The translations under genes were made by a program, and so were the position numbers. From Diplolepis rosae (Eukaryota > Arthropoda > Insecta > Hymenoptera > Diplolepididae): DNA of 64,000 nucleotides. Under the pieces are notes generated by a model. It was not told the DNA's origin. It saw only the letters and a list, made by a program, of their open reading frames with translations, and did not search any database. The DNA is taken from assembly GCA_030998225.1 (NCBI GenBank), contig JAPYXD010000738.1:2728001-2792000 (forward strand), read 5' to 3'. Shown here piece after piece: positions 11,286 through 21,448 of this stretch. Each line of letters starts with the position of its first letter. Position 1 is the first letter of the stretch.

Positions 11286-12041
11286 AAGGGTTTCCCAATA
11301 GGGGTGATATGAGTTTGAATGTCCCTATCGGGCTCATTTGAACTGAAATTTTTTACGTCTGCTGTCAGTTGTCATCAGTAAGGTTTGCCATTTAATCATG
11401 ATTAGTTTCACGCTTCCACAACGTTTGGAAATTGTCCAATTATTTTATCAAAATTCGAGAAGTTTTGTCGGTGTTCAAAGAGCATATCGTGCAAAATATG
11501 GTCGTCATTCTGCTCCATCCGCGCTCTCAATTCGTCGAATAATCGATAAGTTGGAGAGTGAATTTACTATATTGGATACTAAGCCTAAAAATCGTATGCG
11601 TACCGCACGTTCTACACAGAATATAGCCGCCGTACAGGCCAGTATCGAGGAAAACCGTGAATTGTCCGTGCCACGCCGATCTCGGGAATTGGGCCTGTCC
11701 AGGATGACTACCTGGCGTATTTTGCGGTTGGATCTTGGCCTGCATCCCTATAAGATGATTCTGGCCCAAGAACTGAAGCCTAATGACCATCGTTTGCGTC
11801 GGGAGTTCGCGGATTGGGCTCTGGAATCAATTGAAAATGATCTCAATTTTCATCAAAAAATCATCTTTTCTGATAAGGCGCATTTTTGGCTTAAGTCTCG
11901 GGGGACATTTGGCCGATATATTGTTTAAATCATAAATGGCATAGAATATCCAATATAAAAAAAAGGTTTCGATCAATTCCGAATGAATATTCAGTGTTTT
12001 TTTTCAATTTCAAAACATATCACCCTTATTGGGAAACCCTT
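11286..12041 (+). mobile_element. Deleted Tc1/mariner-like element with DUF4817-type transposase
   Basis: Flanked by TA (11,284-11,285 and 12,042-12,043). The inverted ends read AAGGGTTTCCCAATARGGGT, and the 756-bp body carries one truncated transposase ORF. It is inserted in the satellite seen on both sides. Confidence 0.8.
11398..11928 (+). pseudogene. Transposase with N-terminal HTH, catalytic core deleted
   Basis: The start reads FTLPQRLEIVQLFYQNSRSF ... RAYRAKYGRHSAPSALSIRR, the helix-turn-helix type listed as DUF4817 in insect transposases. A second HTH follows (RELGLSRMTTWRILRLDLGL). HPYKMILAQELKPNDH and IFSDKAHFWL then lead into the first catalytic Asp region (normally FSDEAHF; here the residue after Asp is Lys). 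Directly after it the frame reads SRGTFGRYIV and stops, which looks like the protein C-terminus joined by an internal deletion. It is 176 residues; relatives are roughly twice that. It is not functional, but the ORF has no stop before the junction. Confidence 0.75.
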
Positions 12042-12540
12042 TATGTCCAGGTCAGTCTCGGCGCCATCAATAATAGTGAATGATTATTAAATTCAATGAA
12101 GATAACGGAAAAGTGGCCACACCGCCATCTATAATCTATAAATCTATAAATCTATAAATTGTGAGAACTTGTTAAATTCGAAAGAAATATCACCAGGTTG
12201 GCCTTAACGCCATCTACGATTATAAACAATTATTAAATTCAATAGAGATACCGGTAAATTTTCCTCAGCGCTAGAGTTCCAAAGAGTTTATGTGGTGGAG
12301 AATATGTCCGAGAGCACGGGAATATGACCGAGGATTTCTTTGATGAATGTGCTCTTCGAGAATTTATGAGAATTTAAAATTATTTTTTCGTAACGGTTCA
12401 AACTTTTAATTGCTTCCGATAAATTCTTCGTTCTGGAATTTTATGTTAAGTGCGCAATTAAAATATAACAAACAGAATATAGTTTAAAATTATTTTATAC
12501 AAATTATTGATGAACAAAATAAAGCTTCTTTCAAGTGCAA
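12042..12540. repeat. Degenerate satellite, right part, then unassigned DNA
   Basis: Repeats of CGCCATCTAYRATTATAAAC and ATTAAATTCAATRGAGATA, including a short run of 'ctataaat'. Nothing is recognised after about 12,280. Confidence 0.5.
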
Positions 12541-12553
12541 ATACTATGATCAG

Positions 12554-14060
12554 GTGGACAGAAAGCATGCCACACGACAAGTAGAGCACTTAAAAAAGTT
12601 CATAAACTGTCCCAAAACTGTGAAACAATTATTTAAATCAAAGCGTAATTCACATGAAGAAAATAGTTCAGGTAATTATTTATATTTTATTCCTTCTATT
12701 CTATTTGCATGTTCATTTATAGGTTGTGTTTCGTTCAGAGGTTATGCCGGTCATTCTGGTTATTACGTTACTAGTATTTTTGAGACCAGACTGAAACACT
12801 ATATTTTCCAATCCGTTACAATTCATTTTGCGGCGCATCAATTGGATCCACGATTTATCACACAGGAAATTAACTTTGATGCTTCTGCCAAAAAGCATGT
12901 TTTAACTAGAGATCAGACTTTGCTAGGAAACGAAATGATTCAGGATCGAGTAATTGACAATGTGTTTCACACAATTTAATATTGTATGCTATGCCAAAAA
13001 GAGGAAAAACACGAAAAGAGAAAAGATGGAGTTTTGTAACTCCCTGGAATGAAGATGCATTCGTAAATCTGCAAGAAAGTTTTAGCAACCGCGAAGAATC
13101 TGAAGAGTCTGATGAATTTAAGCAGGCATTCTAAGGATATGAAATATAACAAACCTACGTTGTGGAAAGAGCCATTGCATCAAAAGGGATGCTACTTTTG
13201 AATGAATGACGTCACAGGTTCCAACAGAAAAAATAAGTAAAGCTTTGTGTATCTAAAAGTAAGAAATGATTCTTCTACTTCCAATGAAGTAGACGAATCG
13301 AGGAAGAACATTGAATCCGAAGAAGAAAATGTTTCCGGTGAATATATTGATAAATCGGAGCATCACGAAAATGATGAGGATTACGTCCCAGGTAGAAGCA
13401 AGGATAAAGTTTTCTAAGTTACGTTGCAGGAGGAACTGAATGAATTGGTAAGAGATCTAAGGCAACCAAAAGATAGTGCAGAACTCCTTATCTCGTTTAT
13501 GAAAGCAAAGAAATACCTAGCAAAAGATCTTGAAGTTGATTATTTCCGAAACAGAGAAAAAAAATGTAGAAAATACTTTACGTAAATAGACGACCTATCG
13601 CAGATGTATTGTAACGTTGTGAAAGGGTTAATGGATGAATTGAAACCAGGTGTTTGCAAGGTAGAGGAGTGGAGAATTTTTGTTGATTTTTCTAAAAAAG
13701 GTCTCAAGAAAGTATTACTTCACAACACGAATAAGTTCGCTCCTATACCGATAGCTCATTCAACTGTGCTCAATAAAACTTACCAAAATGTCGATTTTTT
13801 TTAAAAAAGATGAAGTATTCACAATTTAATTGGAAAATATGCAGGGAATTAAACATTTATGTATGGTAATAGGTCAACATGAGGGTGTTTTTGATCGCCT
13901 ACAAATCCGCAAAATTTTGAACGATCAGAATTTCATCAAAGTTATGAACAAAAAACAAAAAGCTGCGTGGACGAGTTTCAAAAATATCATGGAGAACTTT
14001 CCCGGTAACCACAAAAGTGATCTGGTGGTTCAAAAAGAGGTGAAACGTCACAGAAAGCCC
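12554..14060 (+). pseudogene. Degenerate member of an uncharacterised arthropod multicopy protein family
   Basis: Fragments in shifting frames give a coherent order: a charged N-terminal part (12,554-12,680), acidic linkers (13,060-13,420), LVRDLRQPKDSAELLISFMK, YFRNREKKCRKYF, MYCNVVKGLMDELKP, EEWRIFVDFSKKGLKKVLLH then NTNKFAPIPIAHST, and finally VMNKKQKAAWTSFKNIMENF with GNHKSDL. I recognise this order from hypothetical proteins repeated in many arthropod genomes, where the core reads roughly WR-F-D-SS...LK-VLLHNGN...IPI-HS. Function is unknown. Stops and frameshifts (for example after 13,800) make it a pseudogene. Related pieces lie at 42,540-43,280 and 46,861-46,995. Confidence 0.55.
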
Positions 14061-14695
14061 CTGCTAACCCAGATAACAAAGTGCGCGTACAGTGCAAGCG
14101 TTACCGCTCGCACGGGTGCGGATTATGCTTCACGCCTGCGTTCACCACGCTACACAGATGCGTCATCATATGCGACGCATATCGCCGGTACGTAGTGAAG
14201 TTCGCATTCGTGACGGTGAAAAGCGAGCTTTATGCGTCTCTTCTGATTTAAATTATTTCCAAAATATTAATCATAATAAGAAATAAAAATACATAATGTA
14301 CTTGAAAACATCATATTTAAAGTTGAAAACCGATATTATACATACGGGCAATGGATAAATGTTTGTTATATATCCAATAAATCTCAATAAACAATGTATA
14401 AAGGGCTCAATGTACTTAAATAACCACGAACGCGAACATTTTGTTTAGTGCCAATAATTAAGTAGTTTCCTATATTAGTACAATTATACATTTGAAATAT
14501 AATAAGTATTCAACTTATAGTTGAATCACAATGAATATCAAAATATTTTTAGTACTGAACAAATGGTACATTTTCATATATTATTAGAGTTATTTAGTGA
14601 TGGTGGTCAACGCGTGGTGAACTTTACATTGTGGCTTGTACTTTTAAAATAAGAAAAACCACGTGTCAGACTAACAAACTTTAAGAATAAATATT
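14061..14695. other. No gene seen
   Basis: A short GC-richer patch (14,080-14,230) with CG-rich triplets, then AT-rich DNA up to the retrotransposon target site. Confidence 0.4.
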
Positions 14696-14898
14696 AATTA
14701 CCTCACCTGTCAGCCCCTCCTAGGAGCTGTAGGACCTCGTACAGTGGCCCCCAAGAGACGAAAGGACTCTAAGGACACTCCCCTGCAAGGGATGAGGAGT
14801 CCGAAGAGGCCTAAGCCGGCGCGCCTGCCGACGACGAACACAGAGTTGGCAGGCGTGGGCATTCAGCTGCTCAGAGGACCAACCCTCTGACGGTGATC

Positions 14899-15468
14899 GT
14901 GGCGGACACCGGTTACCCGGAGTCGGTCCTGTCACCAGAGCAGTTCGAACTCTTCAGGGAGGCCACGTTGCATGCCCTGGACAAAGAAGCGGCCAGCAAC
15001 TGGCCGAGATTTGAGACCTCCTTTTGCAGGGGAGGTGTATTTATTTTCGTGGCGTCAAACCCAGAGGCCAAAGCATGGCTAACCAAAACGGTCGCCGAGC
15101 TCAGGTCCTGGGAAGGTGCCAACCTGAAAGTAGGCAGGGTGGAGATACTCCAAAGGATGCTAAAGGCGACGGCCTGGATCCTCAGGAAACTGGAGGACCC
15201 TGCTGTCGTCCTGCGGCGTCTGAAGGGGTTCAATCCCTCGCTGAAATTATCATCCTGGCGCATCGTCATGCATGAGAGAACTCAGGAGGCTGGCGCGACG
15301 GGAGGATTAAAACACCTCCTAATCGTTCAAGTCCCTGAGTCTCAGGCGAGAGCCCTAGCAGGCCTCAACGACAGGCCCTTCTACCATCTTGGCCAGATTG
15401 CCTTCAGGGTAAGTGGCCGAGAGCAGAAAGGGCCTGCCATGGATACGGAGAGGCCGGAAAAGCCCTAA
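14899..15468 (+). pseudogene. LINE ORF1 with DUF4780-like domain
   Basis: The open frame has no in-frame ATG at its proper N-terminus (5' truncated). Its body reads FIFVASNPEAKAWLTKTVAE, SWEGANLKVGRVEILQRM, ILRKLEDPAVVLRRLKGFNP, LSSWRIVMHE, HLLIVQVPESQARALAGLND. This order of W-x-x-W-x-G-x-x-L, two-L-x-x-L-x-x-x-N-P and SSW segments is the pattern of DUF4780, a domain seen in arthropod LINE ORF1-type proteins. It probably binds element RNA. It ends with TAA just before ORF2, as expected for a two-ORF LINE. Confidence 0.65.
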
Positions 15469-15489
15469 ATGGCTGCATCCGTCTTAACT

Positions 15490-15857
15490 ATTATCCAGAT
15501 TAACTTCTATCACAGCAAAGTGCCTCTGCGGTTCTGCAGAAAAACATAGCTGTGATTCTCGCAAGCATCTCACTTATCCAACAACCGTGGATAAATAAGG
15601 ATGCCATCAGGGGATTAGGGGGGGGGGCTGGCATTTCTTGTTACAGGTACCCTGAGGCATTCAACCCGAGGACATGCATTCTGGCGAAGAACGTCAACAT
15701 CGTCCTACTACTGGATCTTTGCTCCAGAGACCTCATGGTGGCTTCAGTCGACCTAATAGGGATTGGTAAGCTCGTCATTGGATCGGCATACTATCACCAT
15801 GACAGTGCGACCTACAAGCTGCACTCCACGGGAAAACCATGGAAATCAAAGACGTAG
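15490..15857 (+). pseudogene. LINE endonuclease, N-terminal half only
   Basis: The opening strand of an AP-type endonuclease (QINFYHSK) and the segment ASISLIQQPWINKDAIRGLG are visible. The catalytic Glu normally found in LIQEPW is Gln here. After IGSAYYHHDS the second half of the domain, including the expected downstream Asp/His residues, is missing, and the sequence passes into the pre-RT region. There are frameshifts around 15,545. Confidence 0.7.
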
Positions 15858-17750
15858 ATGCCCTTGAGAGGGCGGCTGGCCAATTCTCGTCGGCCATCAT
15901 CACTATGTACGAACTCAACTGCTTACCTTCGAAAATCAAGAAGGCGAGGGTGACCTACTGGTGGAATGGGAAGCTTGAAAAGCTTCGCAAAGAAACTAGA
16001 GAAAGGTTCAGACGGGCCAAGAAAGGCAATGCGGAAGAACTATGGAACTTATCCAATGCAACTAGGGATGCATATAGGAAAGAAATCAGGGAGGCCAAGA
16101 ATAAGAGCTGGACCTCCTTCTGTTCGGACATAGAAAAGGGTGCGGAGGCGGCCACGATGAACAGAATACTGGCCCGCAACCCAGGAGCTATGTTGAGCAC
16201 CCTACGACTACCAGACGGGACTTACTCAGAGTCGGACAGGGAGACCCTGACCCTTCTGACAATGGCGCACTTCCCGGGCTTTAAAGGTCCAACGGATGTG
16301 GGGTGGAGCTCCCAAAAGGGCCGACCGCTGCCCGCGACCCAATTGGGTTTACGCGGGCGGCTGGCCCGGGAGATCGCCTCCCCAGCCAGGGTCAGATGGG
16401 CCTTGAAGTCTTTCAACCCCTACAAGTCCCCAGGCCCGGATGGCATCTACCCGGTCCTCCTGCAGAGGGCTGGGGACCCCATCATAGGGCCGCTAGTGAG
16501 ACTTGCTAGGGCCAGTATGACTCTGGGTTATGTCCCCAAGGCTTGGAGAGGGACAAGGGTAATATTTATACCTAAAGCAGGCAAGAACGGATGGACATCT
16601 CCGAAGGATTTCCGACCAATCAGCCATACCTCCTTCGTACTAAAAACGGTGGAGAGATTCGTTGACAGATACATCCGCGATAAGATCCTGGCGGTAAAAG
16701 CACTACATAGCGATCAGCATGCCTACAGGGCCAGTCGCCCGACCGAAACTGCCCTGAGCAAAGCGGTGAATCTGATTGAGGACCAAATGAACCTTAAAGG
16801 ATTTGCTATTGGAACATTCATGGATATTGAGGGTGCCTTTAACCACACATCCAGTGAAGTGATCAGGAGAGCTATGATTAGACAAGGAGTCCCCATAGCC
16901 GTAGTTGACTGGACCTGCCATATGCTAGGAAACAGGAACATCACGATTCCCAAAGGAAATACTACCCTCCAAGGGATCTTTGATTCAGGATGCCCGCAGG
17001 GAGGAGTACTATCTCCACTGCTGTAGAGTCTAGTGGTGGATGAACTACTGCATCTACTAACCGACCAAGGATGTCACCCCATTGGATATGCTGACGACAT
17101 CCTAGTCATAGTACGCGGAATGCATTTAGATGCACTGATGGGCGTAATGCAACAGTCGCTAAAAGCTGTGAATACCTGGTGTCGGATAACAGGACTCTCG
17201 GTGAACCCAGCTAAGACTCACACAGTCATTTTTACCAAGCGGTACAAATGGAGTACAACTAGAACACCGGAACTGAAAAAGGAGCGTCTAGAAATTTCCA
17301 AGAGCGCTAAATATCTAGGAGTTATCTTGGACAATAAGCTTACTTGGAAAGACCACTTCGAAAACAAGTGCAATAAATTTATATCAACCCTCTGGCTCAT
17401 CAGAAGAGCTATTGGCAATAATTGGGGCTTGAAACCCGACACACTGCTGTGGATCTTCATGGCGATTCTTTGACCCAGACTAACGTAGGCGTCATTGGTC
17501 TGGTGGAGCAGAGTCAAGCAGAAGACAGCCATGGCCAGGTTGGAAAGACTTCGAGGGCTGATCCTTAGAGGGGTCACTGGCGCCTCGAATTCCTCACCCA
17601 CAACGACGTTGGGAGCACTAATGGGGCTAGAGCCTCTGCACCTAACCATCACAGCCGAGGCTAGCAAGGCGGCCTGGAGAATTGGTGTAAACCCTAACAC
17701 AGTGATTTCGAGAAAACTAAAAACCACTGTCAACATCGCGATAGACTGAT
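15839..17750 (+). pseudogene. LINE reverse transcriptase
   Basis: The RT uses target-primed reverse transcription to copy element RNA at a nick. Visible blocks are the fingers (SFNPYKSPGPDGIYPVLLQ), the first catalytic Asp (IGTFMDIEGAFNH), GCPQGGVLSPLL, and the catalytic YADD (IGYADDILVI at about 17,080-17,110), then the thumb (SAKYLGVILDNKLTW). An in-frame TAG at 17,024-17,026 replaces the residue after SPLL, and a TGA near 17,472 breaks the frame in the C-terminal part. The two stops leave blocks of 395, 146 and 84 residues. Confidence 0.9.
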
Positions 17751-17751
17751 C

Positions 17752-18202
17752 ATGAAAATGGTAAGAGACAGGACGTCTCCACGGTACCTCTTCGAGAAAA
17801 AGTACGAGGTAAGCTTGTCAACCATGGAAGATTGGAGGGTGGGTCGCGCACACCTCCCAGGGGATGGAGACAACTGGTTTACAGACGGCTCCAAAAACAG
17901 GGAGGGTGCGAGGGCTTGTGTCTATGAGAAGAACAGCGACACACGCCTCGTGGTCCCGCTGGGACCCGACTCCACAGTTCTTCAAACCGAGATTGTGGCC
18001 ATACTCCAATGCGCACACGCTGCAAACACTCATGGTCGCACAAGACAATGAAACTTCCACCCATATACTCTGCCATTGTCCAGCAATTGGGGACAAACGA
18101 CAGTTTCTCACGGGCTACGTCTCCATAGACGTAGCCGTGATTCAGACCAAAAACGTGGCCCAGGTCCTTGCCCTATGGCACGGGCTGTGGGGTCGGGCAT
18201 GA
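17752..18202 (+). pseudogene. LINE RNase H and C-terminal zinc-like motif
   Basis: NWFTDGSKNREGARACVY carries the first RNase H Asp, and VLQTEIVAILQCAHAA carries the catalytic Glu. The remaining Asp-bearing part is deleted: the frame passes directly to DNETSTHILCHCPAIGDKR, the Cys/His C-terminal motif usual after RNase H in these LINEs. This is a second deletion within the element. Confidence 0.8.
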
Positions 18203-18301
18203 GGTTTTAGTTGGTGATGCAATGGGATTACCCAAGCATCAGGGGCCCTTCCGGGTCACAGCTATATTTATAATAGTAAATAATAATAATAATAATTACC
18301 T

Positions 18302-18536
18302 GTTAGATTTCCTTTTATTTATAACAGTTTTTCTGTCTAATGAACGCACACTAAATCCACTGAATGCAGACCGTGCAAACCTAATGAAAAGGTGGTGGAC
18401 CGCTAGCAACTAGCGCCGCTTATATCCCTGCACATGAACTACCATTACGTGTGCACGTGTTAGTGCATATACATACATACGTAGGTTCTATAAATGTGTT
18501 ACAGTGAATATATTCAAATATAATTAAAAGGAAATT
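18302..18536. repeat. Short dispersed repeat fragment
   Basis: Sequence around 18,405-18,455 (AACTAGCGCC ... TATATCCCTGCAC, TGAACTACC) recurs at 19,497-19,545. Nothing else is recognised. Confidence 0.5.
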
Positions 18537-18633
18537 GAAGATTTAACGCAAAATTGTGAAATGTAATTCAAGAGTGATAAGTTAATAACAACTCACTCTT
18601 GAATTACATTTTCACAATTTTGCCTTAAATCTT
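18537..18633. repeat. Perfect-looking 40-bp hairpin
   Basis: AAGATTTAACGCAAAATTGT ... and its complement (arms 18,537-18,578 and 18,593-18,633) form a stem of about 40 bp around a 14-nt loop with few mismatches. Likely a MITE remnant. Confidence 0.8.
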
Positions 18634-18929
18634 GGTTTTGTCGTAATAAGTAAAAATCAAAAATATCTGTAATTTGTATTTTTATTGATTTTTATTTTCA
18701 GAAAATATACAGAAAATATACGAAATATACTGATAATAAAAAATGTTATGAAAAATGATAATACTGCTGACTTCAACGGAGAACGGAAAGACAAAAAATA
18801 TTAATTTTACAGCTTATACAAGGCTTCAATAAACATAATCATATAATTCAAAAACTCTTTGGTTTTGTCGACCTGAGGACTTGTGAGTCCAAAAATGGCA
18901 TCTAATCTATCTCCTATTGAAAATTCCGA

Positions 18930-19065
18930 CGTTGGGAACGACATTGGAAACGTTATCGTAAGCGATGTCGTAAACGTTGTTGTAAGTGATATCGTAAACG
19001 ACGTAGGATTTTGGGACCATATCCGATATCGTTTACGATGTCGTAAATGATACCGATTACGACCT
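18930..19065. repeat. Minisatellite of TCGTAAACGAT-type units
   Basis: Imperfect 12-15 bp repeats of GTCGTAAACG and its complement CGTTTACGAC run in both directions, so the array is partly self-complementary. Confidence 0.65.
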
Positions 19066-19069
19066 TTTT

Positions 19070-19388
19070 TTTATTAAATAAGACAAAATATTTTGTTATT
19101 GTTACAATTTAAATCTATTTTTCTGTATGAAAGGAATATGAAGACAATAGAAATTAATGAAAACATATTACATGTGTGTATTTAATTTCGAACGATTGTG
19201 AATATTTGTGTGCCGTTCCGAATTTGCACTCTTATTAAACTTTCATGATGCCGAAAGATCATAAATAAAAATATGTCATAGATAAACCAATATGTTAATA
19301 ACAGTTTCCATTCTTTTTATATTCCTTCCATACAGTTAAATAGATTTAAATTTGAACAATAATAAAATATTTTGTCTTATTTAATTCT
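19070..19388. mobile_element. Small inverted-repeat element (MITE-like)
   Basis: Arms of about 75 bp: TTAAATAAGACAAAATATTT at the left and its complement ending near 19,384. They enclose about 170 bp without coding potential. Confidence 0.65.
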
Positions 19389-19812
19389 GAGACGGTTTCA
19401 CCAATGGCATGTAGCTTGATGTAGCTCAGAAAGAGTATACAACAATGGCGGAACTCATACGAAGCCGTTCCCCTTGCCGCACACCATCCGCTTCCGACAA
19501 CTAGCGCCCCGTATATCCCTGCACCTGAACTACCCTACGGGGACACCCAATACATTAAAGGCTGACCTGCCCTGACTGAATGCACTAAAATGTGAAAAAA
19601 CTGATTATGAACGACCTAGCCTAACCAACAGAAAGAAACGCCATGTTGAAGTTTATTCCAACCATGTGATCACGCGGGAATATTATAATGAGATGAAATA
19701 AGTTTAAAAACATTTTAAAAATAGTAAAAGTAACTTAAACTTTAATTATGAAATTTCTAACTTGTGAACATTCAATATTTAAATAAGTCTGTCGATATAG
19801 GTAAACTAAAAA
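19389..19812. other. No gene seen; second copy of short dispersed repeat
   Basis: Contains the copy of the 18,405-18,455 repeat at 19,497-19,545, otherwise AT-rich. Confidence 0.4.
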
Positions 19813-19999
19813 TATTAGTTGAGTTTGAAATTTTTGTCACTGCCTACATTATCGGAGGATCACTAGTCACGTGTCAGATAGGATACGTTGTCGACAGGTG
19901 TCCTCGTAGACAATTTCAAACTCTTATATCGCAAATAATGCAAATAAATTTAATATTTTAAAGAATTTGAAAATCTTTCTGTGGAAAAAATGACGCTTT

Positions 20000-20071
20000 C
20001 GACTGCGCTGGGATACGAGCCCAGGTCTTTCGATTGCCGGTCGACTGCTCTAACCACTGAGCTACACAGGC
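20000..20071 (-). repeat. tRNA-like sequence (A and B box)
   Basis: On the minus strand it reads GCCTGTGTAGCTCAGTGGTT, matching a Pol III A box (TAGCTCAGTGG). About 35 nt later comes GGCTCGTATCC, close to the B box GGTTCGANTCC. The acceptor ends do not pair and the anticodon loop lacks U33, so this is tRNA-derived, not a tRNA gene. Confidence 0.65.
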
Positions 20072-20425
20072 GTCCGACATCTCTTTCTCCACAGGAAGAT
20101 CTCCTTATATCGCCTAGTGGCAATCGAAAGACCTGGGCTCGAATCCCAGCGCAGTCGAAAGCGTCATTTTTTCCACAGAAAGATTTTCAAATTCTTTAAA
20201 ATATTAAATTTATTTGCATTATTTGCGATATAAGAGTTTGAAATTGTCTACGAGGACACCTGTCGACAACGTATCCTATCTGACACGTGACTAGTGATCC
20301 TCCGATAATGTAGGCAGTGACAAAAATTTCAAACTCAACTAATTAATTTGAAATCATTTACAGCCGCAAGGCTGAGCCACTAGGCGATATAAGGAGATCT
20401 TCCTGTGGAGAAAGAGATGTCGGAC

Positions 20426-20496
20426 GCCTGTGTAGCTCAGTGGTTAGAGCAGTCGACCGGCAATCGAAAGACCTGGGCTCGTATCCCAACGCAGTC
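20426..20496 (+). repeat. tRNA-like sequence (A and B box), second full copy
   Basis: Same head as the minus-strand copy. A partial copy with only the B-box half (GGCTCGAATCC, a perfect B box) lies at about 20,118-20,158. Confidence 0.65.
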
Positions 20497-20550
20497 AAAA
20501 GCGTCATTTTTTCCACAGAAAGATTTTCAAATTCTTTAAAATATTAAACT

Positions 20551-20920
20551 AAAAATATACTTGTAAAATTTAATTTTATATTCCAGGAATTTTTCATATT
20601 TCCTTTTTTCTGTAGGAAATTATTAACATTAATTATTTAATTATTATTAATAACGACTGTTATCTGGGAAGGTTCTTTGAAAACTAAAGAACAAGATATC
20701 AGAAGGAAAAAAATAAAATTTTCTCTCATTTGTCAGCAGGTACAGTTTTCGGTTAACAAGGGAACCCCATCGGAATGTCCTAAGTACACAAGAATATCGA
20801 CAGGCGCAGCAAAGGATAGAAATTAAAAAATGAATCGTTACGCAACTCTAATTCTGGTAGATTGTTAAATTTAATATAAAGTCATCATTTTCAAAATAAA
20901 GTCGCTATTATTAAAAATAT
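20551..20920. other. No gene seen
   Basis: AT-rich DNA without a supported feature. Confidence 0.4.
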
Positions 20921-20922
20921 GG

Positions 20923-21175
20923 TTGACAAAGCTATTTGCTTGTCTCATGAATACTAGAGTAGGAGAACACAAAAAGAATTTTGGCAGAAAATGTAATTGC
21001 CATAATGTTTTATCCGATCATAGAAAGGAATATGATGTTCATGACTTTGACTGGAATAATGTTGAGATTTTGCACTCTGAAAGTAGTAAGGGAAATAGGG
21101 AATTTATGTAGATGCTATATATAAAAAGAGAGGGAACATATTCTATAAATTTAAAAACGGATTTAGTAAAACACG
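20923..21175 (+). pseudogene. GIY-YIG nuclease tail, Penelope-like element relic
   Basis: The frame reads NTRVGEHKKNFGRKCNCHNV, LSDHRKEYDVHDFDWNNVEI and LHSESSKGNREFM, and after one stop continues IKREGTYSINLKTDL. This is the C-terminal half of the GIY-YIG endonuclease found at the end of Penelope-like reverse transcriptases (R-x-x-EH ... FDWDNV-I ... R-x-x-E-x-x-x-I ... INLKTD). The GIY-YIG core itself is missing. Confidence 0.65.
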
Positions 21176-21177
21176 TC

Positions 21178-21216
21178 ATATCATGATCATATGTGATCAT
21201 GATCACATATATCATG
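21178..21216. repeat. ATGATCATATG palindrome
   Basis: Self-complementary AT-rich run of alternating GATCATA / TGATCAT. Confidence 0.6.
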
Positions 21217-21359
21217 CCAAAAAGATAGGATATATTTAAATCCATTGTTTTACAATACATTTTCTTAAAGTTTCTGAAAACAGAAACAGAAGAACTGACT
21301 AATGGCTCAAACACCCTCCAAATGGAGTAAGTTGCCAGAGAAATTTTATACCAAATACG

Positions 21360-21448
21360 AAGAAGAAACCAATACAAGATTTCATATTGTAATGAATTGC
21401 GAAACAAGTTAATGAAAACTCTAATGGATACAGGTGCGATACATTCAT
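21360..21448 (+). pseudogene. Retroelement aspartic protease, N-terminal half (split gene)
   Basis: RFHIVMNCET followed by MKTLMDTGAIHS carries the D-T-G-A active-site loop of a retroviral-type protease. The frame stops making sense exactly where the LTR-like sequence begins at 21,449. The matching C-terminal half resumes at 37,137 after an identical 5-bp flank (ttcat). The two halves belong to one older Ty3/Gypsy-type pol gene interrupted by a later insertion. Confidence 0.65.
21444..21448. repeat. Target site duplication (left), ttcat
   Basis: Identical to 37,132-37,136. The pair flanks TGTTAC...GTAACA ends. Confidence 0.65.

Larger units (their letters stand above)
14704..18293 (+). mobile_element. 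5'-truncated non-LTR retrotransposon (LINE) with RNase H
   Basis: A GC-rich coding block stands out from its surroundings. It ends in an (AAT)n tail (about 18,277-18,293) and is bounded by a possible 8-bp target duplication, aattacct, at 14,696-14,703 and 18,294-18,301. It contains ORF1, part of an endonuclease, RT and RNase H. That domain set fits the I/Loa/R1 group of arthropod LINEs; the clade is not fixed here. Confidence 0.85.
19813..20550. mobile_element. Palindromic element carrying tRNA-like (Pol III box) units
   Basis: Arms of about 220 bp (19,813-20,038 and 20,112-20,345) are near-perfect inverted copies around a spacer. The spacer is itself repeated in inverse orientation at 20,378-20,460, followed by a third partial arm to 20,550. 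Each full unit contains a tRNA-like head (see the next two entries) and a conserved tail with TTTTTTCCACAGAAAG. A diverged relative of the same design frames the mariner at 46,690-48,480. Confidence 0.75.

Noticed and set aside
14720..14935. 71-codon minus-strand ORF at the start of the LINE
   Set aside because: Antisense to the LINE ORF1 leader; GC-rich shadow.
20000..20071. Genuine tRNA gene
   Set aside because: Acceptor ends do not pair, U33 is missing and the unit is part of a repeated palindrome; kept as tRNA-like repeat.
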